The translations under genes were made by a program, and so were the position numbers. A stretch of DNA of 26,665 nucleotides from CAZIPZ01 sp964541075 (GTDB taxonomy: Bacteria > Acidobacteriota > Terriglobia > 20CM-2-55-15). The notes under the pieces were generated by a model, which saw only the letters and a program-made list of their open reading frames with translations, was not told the origin of the DNA and did not search any database. Each line of letters starts with the position of its first letter. The stretch's first letter is position 1. Positions 1-7,732 of this stretch are shown piece after piece. The DNA lies in NCBI GenBank assembly GCA_964541075.1, contig CAZIPZ010000027.1, forward strand, positions 1-26,665, given 5' to 3'.

Positions 1-479
1 AAAACAACTTCAATCTTCGAGACGATCGTGGTCTATCGGATAACGATCAGAGACATCGCCTGACTATCAGTGGTCAAATCACAGCGCCAGCCATGAAATC
101 GCGCCATATTGGGAAGAGGATTCTGAGTGGTTTTCAATTTAGTCCCATTTTCGCCTACGGCGCCCCCTATCCCTTCAATGTCTTGACGGGCGGTCAGACG
201 ATACAAACTACAGCAGCGAGGCCGGATGGAATGGGACGAAACACCGGTGTGGGATTCCATTCCGCGACGCTTGATCTTCGCTTGAGCCGGCAGTTTCACC
301 CGTACGAAAGCTTTGGTATTGAATTCCTCGCTGAAGGCTTTAACGTTCTCAATCGCACTAATTTTCAGTTTCCCAACAACACCTTCGGAACAGGGTCGAC
401 GCCTTTGGCCAGTTTCAGGCGCCCTACGAATGCAGCCGATCCCAGGCAGATTCAGGTGGGGCTGAGAGTGACTTTCTAA
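1..479 (+). CDS. TonB-dependent receptor (Oar-like), C-terminal fragment
   Basis: The reading frame is open from the window edge (first full codon at base 3), so this is the 3' end of a longer gene. The fragment contains DQRHRLTISG, a phrase typical of the last third of large acidobacterial Oar-type TonB-dependent receptors. It ends with GFNVLNRTNFQFPN and a last strand IQVGLRVTF that closes on an aromatic residue, as outer-membrane barrels do. The family sits in the outer membrane and takes up large substrates or siderophores with TonB energy; the substrate here cannot be told. The ATG at 93 is internal and not a start. The next gene follows after 9 bases, which suggests co-transcription. 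Confidence 0.85.
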   Translation, partial: NNFNLRDDRGLSDNDQRHRLTISGQITAPAMKSRHIGKRILSGFQFSPIFAYGAPYPFNVLTGGQTIQTTAARPDGMGRNTGVGFHSATLDLRLSRQFHPYESFGIEFLAEGFNVLNRTNFQFPNNTFGTGSTPLASFRRPTNAADPRQIQVGLRVTF

Positions 480-488
480 GGAGACGAT

Positions 489-1670
489 ATGAAGCCCATT
501 GTTACGGCATTCCTCCTTTTTCTGTTCGGTATCGGCGCCGTTTCGGCGCAAATGCATGATCATGCCATGCCGGGTTTAACCGAAGATGGACAAGCCAACC
601 CCTACGTTATCAGTGATGCGCGAGGCGGATTCTATCTGGTCTACGTTGAACGCAAGGGGAAGCAAAGCAACGTCATGCTTCAACATAGGGATGCAGGAAA
701 GCCGTTCGGTCCTGCGGTGCGCGTTAACGACAAGCCCGGCGACGGAGTTGTGCGCAACGAAAATCCTCCCAAGGTCGCTCTGGGGCCCAACGGTGAAGTG
801 TACGTTGTCTGGGCGAATGAACGGGAGAAGTGGAAGGGCGACATTCGCTTTGCACGTTCTACGGATGGAGGAAAGACGTTTTTTCCCGCCCTCACGGTCA
901 ACTCCGGAGTGTCCGGACCTGCGGTTGGGCGAGCATTCCAGTCAATGGCTGTCGATCATCGCGGACGAATCCATATCGTATGGATCGATGAACGCAACAA
1001 GCAGAGTTCGAACCGGGGCGCAGAGATTTGGATGGCCACCTCCAGCGATGGCGGCCTTACATTTTCGCCTGACCATCGCATTCTCACGGATGTGTGCGAG
1101 TGCTGCAGAACGGCGATCGCAGCGGACCGGCGAGGCCGGCTGTATGTGTCCTATCGCACGGTCCCCGAAAGTGGTCCCATGCACCGGGACATTGTCGTTG
1201 CCAGGTCCGACGACGATGGAAAAACCTTCATGAACACGAACGCTAGTTCGGATCGATGGGAATTGAACGCCTGTCCAATCGCGGGTGCGTCTCTCGCGAT
1301 CGATGACAAAGGAATGATCACGATCGTCTGGTTTACTGAAGGAGGAGGCAAGCCGGGATTGTTTTACGCGACGTCCAGTGATCGCGGTGTCACTTTTACT
1401 CCGCGAAGGCTGCTACCTGTTGAACAGCGGATTGCGAAACATGCTCATGTCAAGCCGCTCAAGGATGGCACGGTGCTGGTGGCTTGGGATGATGTTACGC
1501 CAACCATGGTTCGCTGGGGCGTGCTCGACGTCACTTTAGGCAAGATGAAACTGCTCGGACGAAAAGAGGGCGGATCCTATCCGATCATCAGCCAGAGCGA
1601 CTCCAATATGGCTATCACTGCTCTTGACTCTGCTGGCAAACGGATCTTCACTCACGTTTCACCGGACTAA
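489..1670 (+). CDS. Secreted BNR-repeat (sialidase-like) beta-propeller protein
   Basis: A 393-residue protein with a clear signal peptide (hydrophobic residues about 5-20, cleavage probably after VSA). Four Asp-box/BNR repeats of the form S-x-D-x-G-x-T-F are visible near residues 122, 183, 238 and 294, so the fold should be a six-bladed sialidase-type propeller. A compact CECC cluster (Cys203, 205, 206) precedes the third repeat and may bind metal or form disulfides. The start is supported by AAGGAG at 479-484, five bases before the ATG. It directly follows the TonB-dependent receptor, so a joint role in handling an extracellular substrate is possible. Sialidase activity is not shown; Asp boxes also occur in non-enzymatic propellers. 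Confidence 0.85.
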   Translation: MKPIVTAFLLFLFGIGAVSAQMHDHAMPGLTEDGQANPYVISDARGGFYLVYVERKGKQSNVMLQHRDAGKPFGPAVRVNDKPGDGVVRNENPPKVALGPNGEVYVVWANEREKWKGDIRFARSTDGGKTFFPALTVNSGVSGPAVGRAFQSMAVDHRGRIHIVWIDERNKQSSNRGAEIWMATSSDGGLTFSPDHRILTDVCECCRTAIAADRRGRLYVSYRTVPESGPMHRDIVVARSDDDGKTFMNTNASSDRWELNACPIAGASLAIDDKGMITIVWFTEGGGKPGLFYATSSDRGVTFTPRRLLPVEQRIAKHAHVKPLKDGTVLVAWDDVTPTMVRWGVLDVTLGKMKLLGRKEGGSYPIISQSDSNMAITALDSAGKRIFTHVSPD

Positions 1671-1723
1671 AAGGTCCTGTATGATGAAAGTTTCTGCACG
1701 AAGGTGAATACTCAGGAGCGCAA

Positions 1724-2812
1724 ATGACCACTACTCGCATTTTTAATTTTTCTGCCGGTCCGGCCGTGCTGCCGTTGCCGGTCCTGGAGGAAGCCCAGCG
1801 CGACCTTATTGCTCTGCCCGGTGTGGGGATCTCTGTGATGGAGATCAGCCACCGGTCGAAAGTCTTTGAGAATCTGTTGCACAAAGCCGAGGACGACATC
1901 AGGGAGCTCGCGAACATTCCATCGAATTACAAAATCCTGATGCTTCAGGGCGGCGCCAGCCTTCAGTTTTCGATGGCGCCAATGAATCTGCTAACGAGCG
2001 GCGGAACTGCCGACTATATCGATACCGGATCGTGGGCCGATAAGGCGATCAAGGAAGCCAAACGCGTGGGCAAGGTCAACGTTGCCGCGACAACGAAGGC
2101 CGACAATTACTCCCGTATACCTTCGCAGGGCGAAATCAAACTGACGCCAGGCGCTGCGTATGTTCACATCACAAGCAACAACACCATTGAGGGAACCCAG
2201 TGGCAGACTCTTCCGGATGTTGGTGGCGCGCCCCTGGTCAGCGATGCGTCATCGGATATTTTGAGCCGGCCAATCGACCTCCGCCAATATGCCGTGATCT
2301 ACGCGGGAGCGCAGAAGAATCTCGGGCCATCCGGTGTAACGCTCGTCATCATCCGTGAAGATATGCTGTCCCGTTCTCAGGACAGTCTGCCGATGATGTT
2401 GAATTACCGCGTTCATTCCGACAACGGCTCGCTCTACAACACCCCGAACACGTTTGGCATTTACATCCTCGGCCTGACAATGAAGTGGCTCAAATCGCTT
2501 GGCGGATTAACAGCCATAGCGAAGACCAATGAGCGTAAGGCGCAGAAGCTTTACGGCGAGATTGATCGTACGGGTTTCTATCGCGGGACGGCGCAAAAGG
2601 AGAGCCGGTCTCTAATGAATGTGACCTTCCGCCTCGCTTCTGAAGAATTGGAGAAGATGTTTGTGAAGGAGTAGACTGCGGCAGGGTTGGACGGGCTTCA
2701 GGGCCACCGTGCCGTTGGTGGAATGCGGGCTTCAATTTATAACGCGTTTCCAGAAGATGGAGTCACTGCCTTGGTCGACTTCATGCGGGAGTTCGAACGC
2801 AAGCGCGGCTGA
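1724..2812 (+). CDS. serC: Phosphoserine aminotransferase SerC, interrupted by an in-frame TAG
   Basis: SerC converts 3-phosphohydroxypyruvate and glutamate to phosphoserine in serine synthesis (and acts in pyridoxal phosphate synthesis in some bacteria). The N-terminus IFNFSAGPAVLP, the MEISHRS motif and the PLP-binding lysine in AGAQKNLGPSG (Lys198) are typical. The start is supported by AGGAG at 1714-1718, five bases before the ATG. Translation stops at TAG 2672-2674 after 316 residues. The same frame continues with a normal SerC end (GHRAVGGMRASIYNAFP, then DFMREFERKRG) to TGA 2810-2812. Without the TAG the protein would be 362 residues, the usual length. The lost tail carries the conserved GHRxVGGMRAS segment, so the 316-residue product would probably be inactive. 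Possible causes are a nonsense mutation, a sequencing error or readthrough. Confidence 0.93.
2672..2674 (+). other. In-frame amber codon inside serC
   Basis: TAG lies between GTG AAG GAG and ACT GCG GCA GGG, with no change of frame on either side. One base change (for example from CAG, GAG or AAG) would restore the gene. The downstream 45 codons keep SerC conservation, so if real the change is recent or tolerated. Confidence 0.95.
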
Positions 2813-3073
2813 CAATGCAGCCCCGGAGCGTTCACGCTTCTAGAAATCGTACATAACGTCCTGAATGGCGTCCTTGCGGGGCTTTCGCCATCACTCGCCT
2901 CCGAATGAAAAACGCATCCATTCGGCATCAGCGCGGTTCTCATTTCCGATGAAGACGAATGACTCGCGAAAAATTTTTTTGACTGAAGATTCCGATCCAT
3001 AGGGACTAGTGTTTGACAAGTCCGACAATTTTGCGCTTTGGTGCACGCGCCCGCAACGTTCCACACCCAAAGG

Positions 3074-3103
3074 AATTATTCGCGAACTAAGAAACGAATA
3101 ATT
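3074..3103. repeat. Inverted repeat AATTATTCG / CGAATAATT
   Basis: Two perfect 9-base arms (3074-3082 and 3095-3103) around a 12-base spacer. It is AT-rich in a GC-richer context, lies about 210 bases before the PEGA gene, and is followed by TATAAC at 3106-3111. It could be an operator or an RNA hairpin; no regulator is suggested by the sequence. Confidence 0.4.
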
Positions 3104-3237
3104 TCTATAACTCGGCCCTGACCATTTCACCTCCTCGAAAAAAGTGATGCAAATTGCGTGGTCCGCGCTTTTCCACGCCTGTAGGGCATTTGACTCGACC
3201 TTGTCACCAAGCTAATTTGCCGCGGGATTCGGAAAAA

Positions 3238-3253
3238 GACCCGCAATCGGGTC
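3238..3253 (-). terminator. Short hairpin with T-run on the - strand
   Basis: GACCCG and CGGGTC pair around a 4-base loop. Read on the minus strand the stem is followed by TTTTT, which fits a small intrinsic terminator. No minus-strand gene lies just upstream of it, so it may instead shield the downstream operon from antisense transcription, or be chance. Confidence 0.3.
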
Positions 3254-3311
3254 CTCACGACCAGGATGGCCGGAGATTCAACGGCAGGATGCAATGGAGT
3301 GAGGGAAAGTG

Positions 3312-4571
3312 ATGTCCACGAATGAGAGCGTAGCAGCAACGTTTCAATTGGGCATTGAGCGTGATTTGGAAAATGCCCGAGTGATGATCGAAGACCCACC
3401 GTGGAGAGACAATCCACAAAAGTATCGCAAAGCCGCCGAAGTGATTATCAGGCGGACTCTCGAAGTTGACCCAGAGAATCAGTACGCAAAAGAACTTCTG
3501 CTCAAGGCTGAGGCGTCCGTGCTATCCGTTTCACCAATCACGGAACCAGAAAAGGCAGCAACGTTGCCGGCGCTGACGTCGGAAGCAGTAGCAACGCCTT
3601 TAGAGACTGCGGCCTTGGCGAAGCCGATGGTCCTGGCTGCGGCTGCTGCTGTGCACGCGGCGCCCTTGCCGTTCGCTATTCCGACGGTTTCACCACCGGT
3701 GTCGCCCGCTCCTCCGCAGCGTCCCGCGGCGACATTGTCGCAACCGCCGGTTCAGCAGCGCGCCTCGTCTTCCGCGGCGCAGAGCGAGATGGCGTTCGTC
3801 ATTCAACCGGTGTACCGAAAAGTTGAGAAGAAGTCGGAAAAACGAGGGAACGTAAGCTGGATCGCGTTTGGGTTGATCGGATTGCTGGGCGGGAGCCTGG
3901 CGTTGGCGACGCACTTTAACGTGTTCGCCCGCCACGATCAAGCGACCAGGGCGCTCGACACCCCGTCGATCACTCCGGAGAGCAGCACATCGATGCAACC
4001 CGCAGCTGTGCACTCTTCAGTTGTAGCCTTCGAGCCCTTGCCGGTATCAACGGCGACAGAATCCACACCTGCGGCGCCTCAGGCTGCTGTCGCGCAAACG
4101 CCCGTTCCTGCTTTCCCCAAAGTGGCCGTTCCCGATACCGCTGTTTTTGTTAAGACAACGCTGCCGGCAGTTCAGCAAACGGGCACGCTCGCGATCAGTT
4201 CACCAACGACCGTGGACATCTACCTGGATGACGAGTATCTGGGCTCCGCGCCTGCGACGCTGGATTTGCCGGCCGGCAATCAGGAACTCGAGTATCGGCA
4301 CGACGATATGCGGAAAGTGGTCAGGCACGTGATTAAAGCGAACGAAACGGCGACAACCATGATCACGTTCGACGTTCCCGTCCGGATCAATGCCAAGCCA
4401 TGGGCGCAGGTGTATCTGGCGGGATCGCAGCGACAGGCCTTGGGACAGACTCCGCTTAGCGATGTCCAGGTTCCGATTGGAAGTGTGCTTTTGTTTGAAA
4501 ACCCGAATTTTCCGGGAAAGAGATACCGAGTCACGGGAAAAGAAACCGAGATTCGAGTGACCTTCCCATAG
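3312..4571 (+). CDS. Single-pass membrane protein with C-terminal PEGA domains
   Basis: Not a named gene. The layout is: an N-terminal helical region (residues 1-70, TPR-like, with a phrase EVDPENQYAKELLLKAE), an Ala/Pro-rich low-complexity linker (about 75-160), a basic stretch, one membrane helix (about 182-204), a second Ala/Pro/Thr-rich linker, and two C-terminal PEGA-type beta modules (about 290-355 with YLDDEYLGSAPATLDLPAG, then about 356-419). This suggests a cytoplasmic N-terminus and a periplasmic C-terminus. The ATG at 3312 is chosen because GAGGG lies 6 bases upstream; GTG at 3309 would add one residue. The stop is 8 bases before the next gene, so the two should be co-transcribed. 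PEGA domains are linked to cell-surface functions; no precise role can be given. Confidence 0.85.
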   Translation: MSTNESVAATFQLGIERDLENARVMIEDPPWRDNPQKYRKAAEVIIRRTLEVDPENQYAKELLLKAEASVLSVSPITEPEKAATLPALTSEAVATPLETAALAKPMVLAAAAAVHAAPLPFAIPTVSPPVSPAPPQRPAATLSQPPVQQRASSSAAQSEMAFVIQPVYRKVEKKSEKRGNVSWIAFGLIGLLGGSLALATHFNVFARHDQATRALDTPSITPESSTSMQPAAVHSSVVAFEPLPVSTATESTPAAPQAAVAQTPVPAFPKVAVPDTAVFVKTTLPAVQQTGTLAISSPTTVDIYLDDEYLGSAPATLDLPAGNQELEYRHDDMRKVVRHVIKANETATTMITFDVPVRINAKPWAQVYLAGSQRQALGQTPLSDVQVPIGSVLLFENPNFPGKRYRVTGKETEIRVTFP

Positions 4572-4579
4572 AGGTCTCA

Positions 4580-5824
4580 ATGTTTCGATACATTCGTTAC
4601 TTCGTTTTCTCATTCATTTGCCTTCAAGCGGCTCACGCTGCGCCGGCAGACGATATCGCGGATGCGCTCGCCAGGGCGGAATCCTTGTATTTCGAAGCCA
4701 AGTTCAGAGATGTCATCCATGTCCTGGAACGCGCCGACGATGTACTGCGTCCGAAACCGGACCGTGTTCAGGACAGGATCACCGTGAAGCTGCAATTGGC
4801 GCTTGCGCACCTTGGCTTGAACGAATACCCGCAGGCGAAGGCATCACTTCGCGAGCTCTTCGGCCTCGACTCGGAATATCGCCTAGATGTGGATCAGTTT
4901 CCCCCAAAGTTTCTCGTGCTGGCTGACGAAGCCCGCTCTGAGCAGAACGAAATTCGATGCCAGCGTGCACGCAGTGATGCCCGTACATTGCTGGAAGCGG
5001 GAAATGCCACGGCGCTGTTGAACATCATTCAGACCATGAAGTCCAGATGCAGCGCGCTTGACGCGCTGGAACCCGATACCGCTCAGCTTTTCTACAAGAC
5101 TGCGCTTGATTCCTATAAGGCAGGCCGTTTTTCGGACGCCCTTGAAAAATTCCAAATTACGCTGAAGCTCGCTCCAAAACACGAATTAGCTGTGCAGTAC
5201 GCCGACCTGGCGCAAAGCAAACTGCAGCTCCATGCCGACCGGCTGCTTCTCGACTGGCGTAAGAAACTCGAGGCTCTGGAGTTCAGGCAGGCTGCCGCAA
5301 CCTATGGTCAATTAAAGGCTTCAAACGACGGCGCTTCAACTCACGCGCTGGAACAAATGAGGTTGGAATACCGGAATGCACTAACCGGCATGATCGAGTT
5401 GTGGAATCGTGCGTGTGGCGCGGGCGATACCGCGACGACGCAGCTCATACGTCAGCAGCTTCCTGAATCGCTTCCTGATCCTTCGCTTGGCGATGACATT
5501 CTTGCGAACATGAAGACCTGCAACAAAAAGGGTTGCAGTGCAATGAATTCACAGCTGGTCCTTGCTCGCTTGAAAGTTCAGGTGAATCCAGTGATTCCGC
5601 CCGTGTTCCAGGACGCCGTTCGCAGGTCGCCGATCACGGTTCGCGTCAAGGTGAGAATCGACGAGAAGGGCGATGTGACTGTTCTGGAAGGTGAAGCTGA
5701 AAATAATTCCGTTCTTACGGAAGCCGTTCGCAGCGCGGTCGAGCGTTGGAAATTTACACCCATCATGGACGAGACGGGGCCACACTGCGTCGAAACCGAA
5801 ATTCCGATAGTGATCAAGCCGTAA
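4580..5824 (+). CDS. Periplasmic TPR protein with TonB-type C-terminal domain
   Basis: A 414-residue protein with a signal peptide (cleavage likely after AHA, residue 20). Residues 25-230 form helical TPR-like repeats, for example ALARAESLYFEAKFRDVIHVLE and YKTALDSYKAGRFSDALEKFQITLKLAP. Residues about 333-414 resemble the TonB C-terminal fold: ITVRVKVRIDEKGDVTVLEGEAENN, then AVRSAVERWKFTP. The protein lacks the TonB N-terminal anchor, so it is probably a soluble or lipid-free periplasmic partner rather than an energy transducer driven by ExbB/D. A GAGG lies 7 bases before the start. It sits between the PEGA protein and a small unknown gene, pointing to an envelope complex; this is inference. 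Confidence 0.82.
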   Translation: MFRYIRYFVFSFICLQAAHAAPADDIADALARAESLYFEAKFRDVIHVLERADDVLRPKPDRVQDRITVKLQLALAHLGLNEYPQAKASLRELFGLDSEYRLDVDQFPPKFLVLADEARSEQNEIRCQRARSDARTLLEAGNATALLNIIQTMKSRCSALDALEPDTAQLFYKTALDSYKAGRFSDALEKFQITLKLAPKHELAVQYADLAQSKLQLHADRLLLDWRKKLEALEFRQAAATYGQLKASNDGASTHALEQMRLEYRNALTGMIELWNRACGAGDTATTQLIRQQLPESLPDPSLGDDILANMKTCNKKGCSAMNSQLVLARLKVQVNPVIPPVFQDAVRRSPITVRVKVRIDEKGDVTVLEGEAENNSVLTEAVRSAVERWKFTPIMDETGPHCVETEIPIVIKP

Positions 5825-5825
5825 C

Positions 5826-6128
5826 TTGAAAAGAAACAAAGAAGGACAGGGGTTGCTGTTTTCGAATCGAAAGACGGTTCCGCCGGGCCGAGACGTCGAG
5901 ACACTATTCATCGAGATGAGGAGAGTTGAAAGCCTCCTCACCGGTATTTGTCTAAAACTCGACGACCCGGATTGTGAGCTCGACGCTGCAATGCGCCTGA
6001 GCGTCACGCAGAAGGAGCTTCAGGGTTATCTTCTCGGCCTTCGTTATGCCATGGGAGAAGACGTCACCCATTCAACCTCTGCGTTCATGGCGCAGTTCAC
6101 AAAGATCGGAACGAAGTCGCCGGCCTGA
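5826..6128 (+). CDS. Small protein of unknown function (TTG start)
   Basis: I do not recognise this 100-residue protein. It begins with TTG one base after the stop of the TPR/TonB-domain gene, which suggests translational coupling, since no ribosome binding site is visible. The centre (residues 28-85) is a likely helical segment with the phrase RRVESLLTGICLKLDDPDCELDAAMRL cut by Pro and Cys. There is no signal peptide and no membrane helix. An alternative start is the ATG at 5916, which would leave about 70 residues. Its end is 4 bases from the convergent DUF5131 gene. The smooth codon use and tight spacing argue that it is real. Confidence 0.6.
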   Translation: MKRNKEGQGLLFSNRKTVPPGRDVETLFIEMRRVESLLTGICLKLDDPDCELDAAMRLSVTQKELQGYLLGLRYAMGEDVTHSTSAFMAQFTKIGTKSPA

Positions 6129-6132
6129 CAGA

Positions 6133-6936
6133 TTAGATGGCTTGTGGGTACTGATCCCACGTTCGCCCATTCAACAAGCGCCCGGCTGCCTTTTTGCCTA
6201 ACCGCTTGATGCCGTCATCTGTCGGGCCGAAACTGCCCCACTGTTTAAAGAAGAACGCGACGCCCGCCGCAGTACACTGGTCCCTGATGGACTCCACCCA
6301 AGACGGTTGCATAGCGCGAGACCCGGGACCGCTTTCTCCACCGACGATGACCCAGTGAATCCCAGCGAGATCGATTTCACCCAGATCCTCGAGAAGCGGC
6401 TCGACCGAAAGGAATCGCACCGCTGCAGCCGCATTTTGAAGTTCGCGGATCCGCGGGAATCCATGACGCCGGTTCTCAACGCTTACACCCCACCAAATAT
6501 GATCGAGCTGGGCAAGTGTGCGGAGTTCTTCGTTCAGCAATTGACGCAAGCGTTTCGCTCGCTTAGTGAGTACCTGATAGGTGTGCCAGCCCGCGCGTTT
6601 CATTACATCCGCAACTTCCAGGATATAAGTTGTCGGGACGTCTTCATGGAACAGGTCGCTCATGCTGTTCACGAAAATTCGGCGCGGCTTTTGCCAGTGC
6701 AAAGGCTGTTGGAGCCTGTCCGAAACGTTTTGCACGACGCCGGTCCAGTTCGTGCGGCCATTCAGTCGGTGCGTCGTGCCTTGATAAGCCTTTTGGACAA
6801 CGGGACTCGGATTGCCTGCCAGTCGATGCGCTTCACGGATCGCGTAACAATTGTCGCAACCCGGACTGATCTTGGTGCAACCGGTCACCGGGTTCCACGT
6901 TGTTTCTGTCCATTCAATGGATGAGTTCGTCGCCAT
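6133..6936 (-). CDS. Phage Gp37/Gp68 family (DUF5131) protein
   Basis: A 267-residue protein that opens with IEWTETTWNPVTGCTKISPGC and carries Cys20, Cys27 and Cys30 (C-x6-C-x2-C), the mark of the Gp37/Gp68 family (also called DUF5131). Later conserved segments are FVNSMSDLFHEDVP, HTYQVLTKRAKR, WWGVSVEN, RFLSVEPLL, WVIVGGESGPGSR and FFFKQWG. The family is thought to have a radical-SAM-like barrel with an iron-sulfur cluster bound by the cysteines; its reaction is not known. It is found in phages and bacteria, often beside a three-Cys-motif partner gene (TcmP). No such partner is visible here. The gene starts with ATG at 6936 after a weak AAAGA. It may be cargo from phage or transfer. Confidence 0.92.
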   Translation of the reverse strand: MATNSSIEWTETTWNPVTGCTKISPGCDNCYAIREAHRLAGNPSPVVQKAYQGTTHRLNGRTNWTGVVQNVSDRLQQPLHWQKPRRIFVNSMSDLFHEDVPTTYILEVADVMKRAGWHTYQVLTKRAKRLRQLLNEELRTLAQLDHIWWGVSVENRRHGFPRIRELQNAAAAVRFLSVEPLLEDLGEIDLAGIHWVIVGGESGPGSRAMQPSWVESIRDQCTAAGVAFFFKQWGSFGPTDDGIKRLGKKAAGRLLNGRTWDQYPQAI

Positions 6937-7263
6937 TCTTTGTTCGTTAAACCGTGTAGACGTGACCGCAAATCTGAGCGCTATTAAGGGCCCAATAAAG
7001 ATGGTACACCGTCCTGTTGTTGCCGGTCAGACGGACCAAGTTGAACGGAAACGTTCGAGGCGACGCGGGAAATCGTGGGGCCGCCGCTTTAAACCTGCCG
7101 ATCTATCCGAGTATGTAGTCGAAGCACGGAACTCTGGAGGGGAAGCTCAAAAAATCGATGGCGGGTAGGGATCGGTGGCTCCCGAAGTGCGGCAGACCGA
7201 ATTCATACCCTTAGTGGCCATAGCCATGAAGATGGCCAACGCTATGTGCAGCTATTGGTTATA
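6937..7263. other. Non-coding stretch between the DUF5131 gene and tmRNA
   Basis: About 330 bases. The only long open frame (plus strand, ending 7168) runs antisense into the DUF5131 gene and has a low-complexity basic composition, so I do not call it. The stretch should hold the DUF5131 promoter (minus strand) and the 3' trailer of the tmRNA. Nothing else is recognised. Confidence 0.5.
7215..7238 (-). terminator. Hairpin in the tmRNA 3' trailer
   Basis: TGGCCAT and ATGGCCA pair over a 10-base loop (an inner register, GCCAT-GAAG-ATGGC, is also possible), 26 bases beyond the tmRNA 3' end on the minus strand. There is no T-tract after it, so it may be a processing or weak terminator structure. 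Confidence 0.3.
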
Positions 7264-7613
7264 TGGAGGCGGCGGGAATTGAACCCGCGTCCGAAAACGT
7301 TCCGCAAGAGAGTCTACATACTTGTCAGGCTCCATTTTTTTCGTATACCAGCCTAGAGGAGCCTGCGAGCTGGCTGGAACACAAGCCCGTTGAGTTTCGC
7401 CTCGCGTCGCCGGGCCAGCAATTTGAGGCTATCCTGCATGAAGTGACGCCCTTTAACTAACCTACAGGCGAGTCAATCAAGGACGTTAGCTGGTGTTAAG
7501 CAGCTAATGCTGGTTGATAGTCAGCAGTTAATTGTTTTCCACGTTTTTACGAGGTCATGGGCCTCGGTATGCGTCTCTTACTTCTTCGTCCCCGTCGAAA
7601 CCGGTGCGCCCCC
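7264..7613 (-). ncRNA. ssrA: tmRNA (transfer-messenger RNA)
   Basis: tmRNA rescues stalled ribosomes and tags their products for proteolysis. Read on the minus strand, the 5' end is GGGGGCGCACCGGTTTCGAC (the conserved GGTTTCGACGGGG block). The 3' end holds the T-arm CGCGGGTTCAATTCCCG followed by CCGCCTCCA. The first seven bases GGGGGCG pair with CGCCTCC (one G-U), so the acceptor stem defines both ends; the discriminator A is at 7264. CCA is not encoded and must be added. The tag frame ends in ALAA and TAA. Length is about 350 bases, the normal one-piece form. Confidence 0.96.
7496..7525 (-). other. tmRNA tag reading frame (peptide ADYQPALAA)
   Basis: On the minus strand the frame GCT GAC TAT CAA CCA GCA TTA GCT GCT TAA encodes ADYQPALAA. 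The end ALAA is the known ClpXP-type degron. The resume codon is taken as GCT because TTAACT precedes it, like the spacing in other tmRNAs. An earlier in-frame resume codon (GGA, giving five more residues, GKQLT) cannot be ruled out. Confidence 0.8.
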
Positions 7614-7633
7614 CTTTGACGTGACTAACTCTG

Positions 7634-7662
7634 TATATAGGCGGATGCGGCCTGGAAGTCAA
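7634..7662 (-). promoter_or_regulatory. ssrA sigma-70 promoter
   Basis: On the minus strand TTGACT (7657-7662) and TATATA (7634-7639) are separated by exactly 17 bases. The -10 box lies 20 bases before the mature tmRNA 5' end, which leaves a short leader for RNase P removal. Confidence 0.75.
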
Positions 7663-7695
7663 ATGGGCGGTCTTTCCGAAGGCGCGCTCAAGCTG

Positions 7696-7701
7696 TATAA
7701 T
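7696..7701 (+). promoter_or_regulatory. -10 box of the coiled-coil protein gene
   Basis: A perfect TATAAT lies 31 bases before the ATG at 7733, divergent from the ssrA promoter. The -35 region (TTTCCG at 17 bases) is poor. Confidence 0.5.
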
Positions 7702-7732
7702 CCGAGTTTTCTGCGGAAGGAGTTCGTTTTAC

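Larger units (their letters stand above)
2813..3311. other. Non-coding stretch between serC and the PEGA operon
   Basis: About 500 bases with no convincing gene on either strand; the short open frames lack start signals and protein character. It holds a 9-base palindrome at 3074-3103 and a short hairpin at 3238-3253, listed separately. A TTGACA at about 3014 has no matching -10 box at 16-18 bases. The promoter of the downstream operon should lie here, but none could be assigned with confidence. Confidence 0.6.

Noticed and set aside
6307..6924. 205-codon plus-strand open frame
   Set aside because: It is antisense to the DUF5131 gene, which has clear family motifs over the same bases.
6851..7168. 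Possible small plus-strand gene before tmRNA
   Set aside because: It starts inside the DUF5131 gene, is Arg/Lys-rich without pattern, and has no ribosome site.
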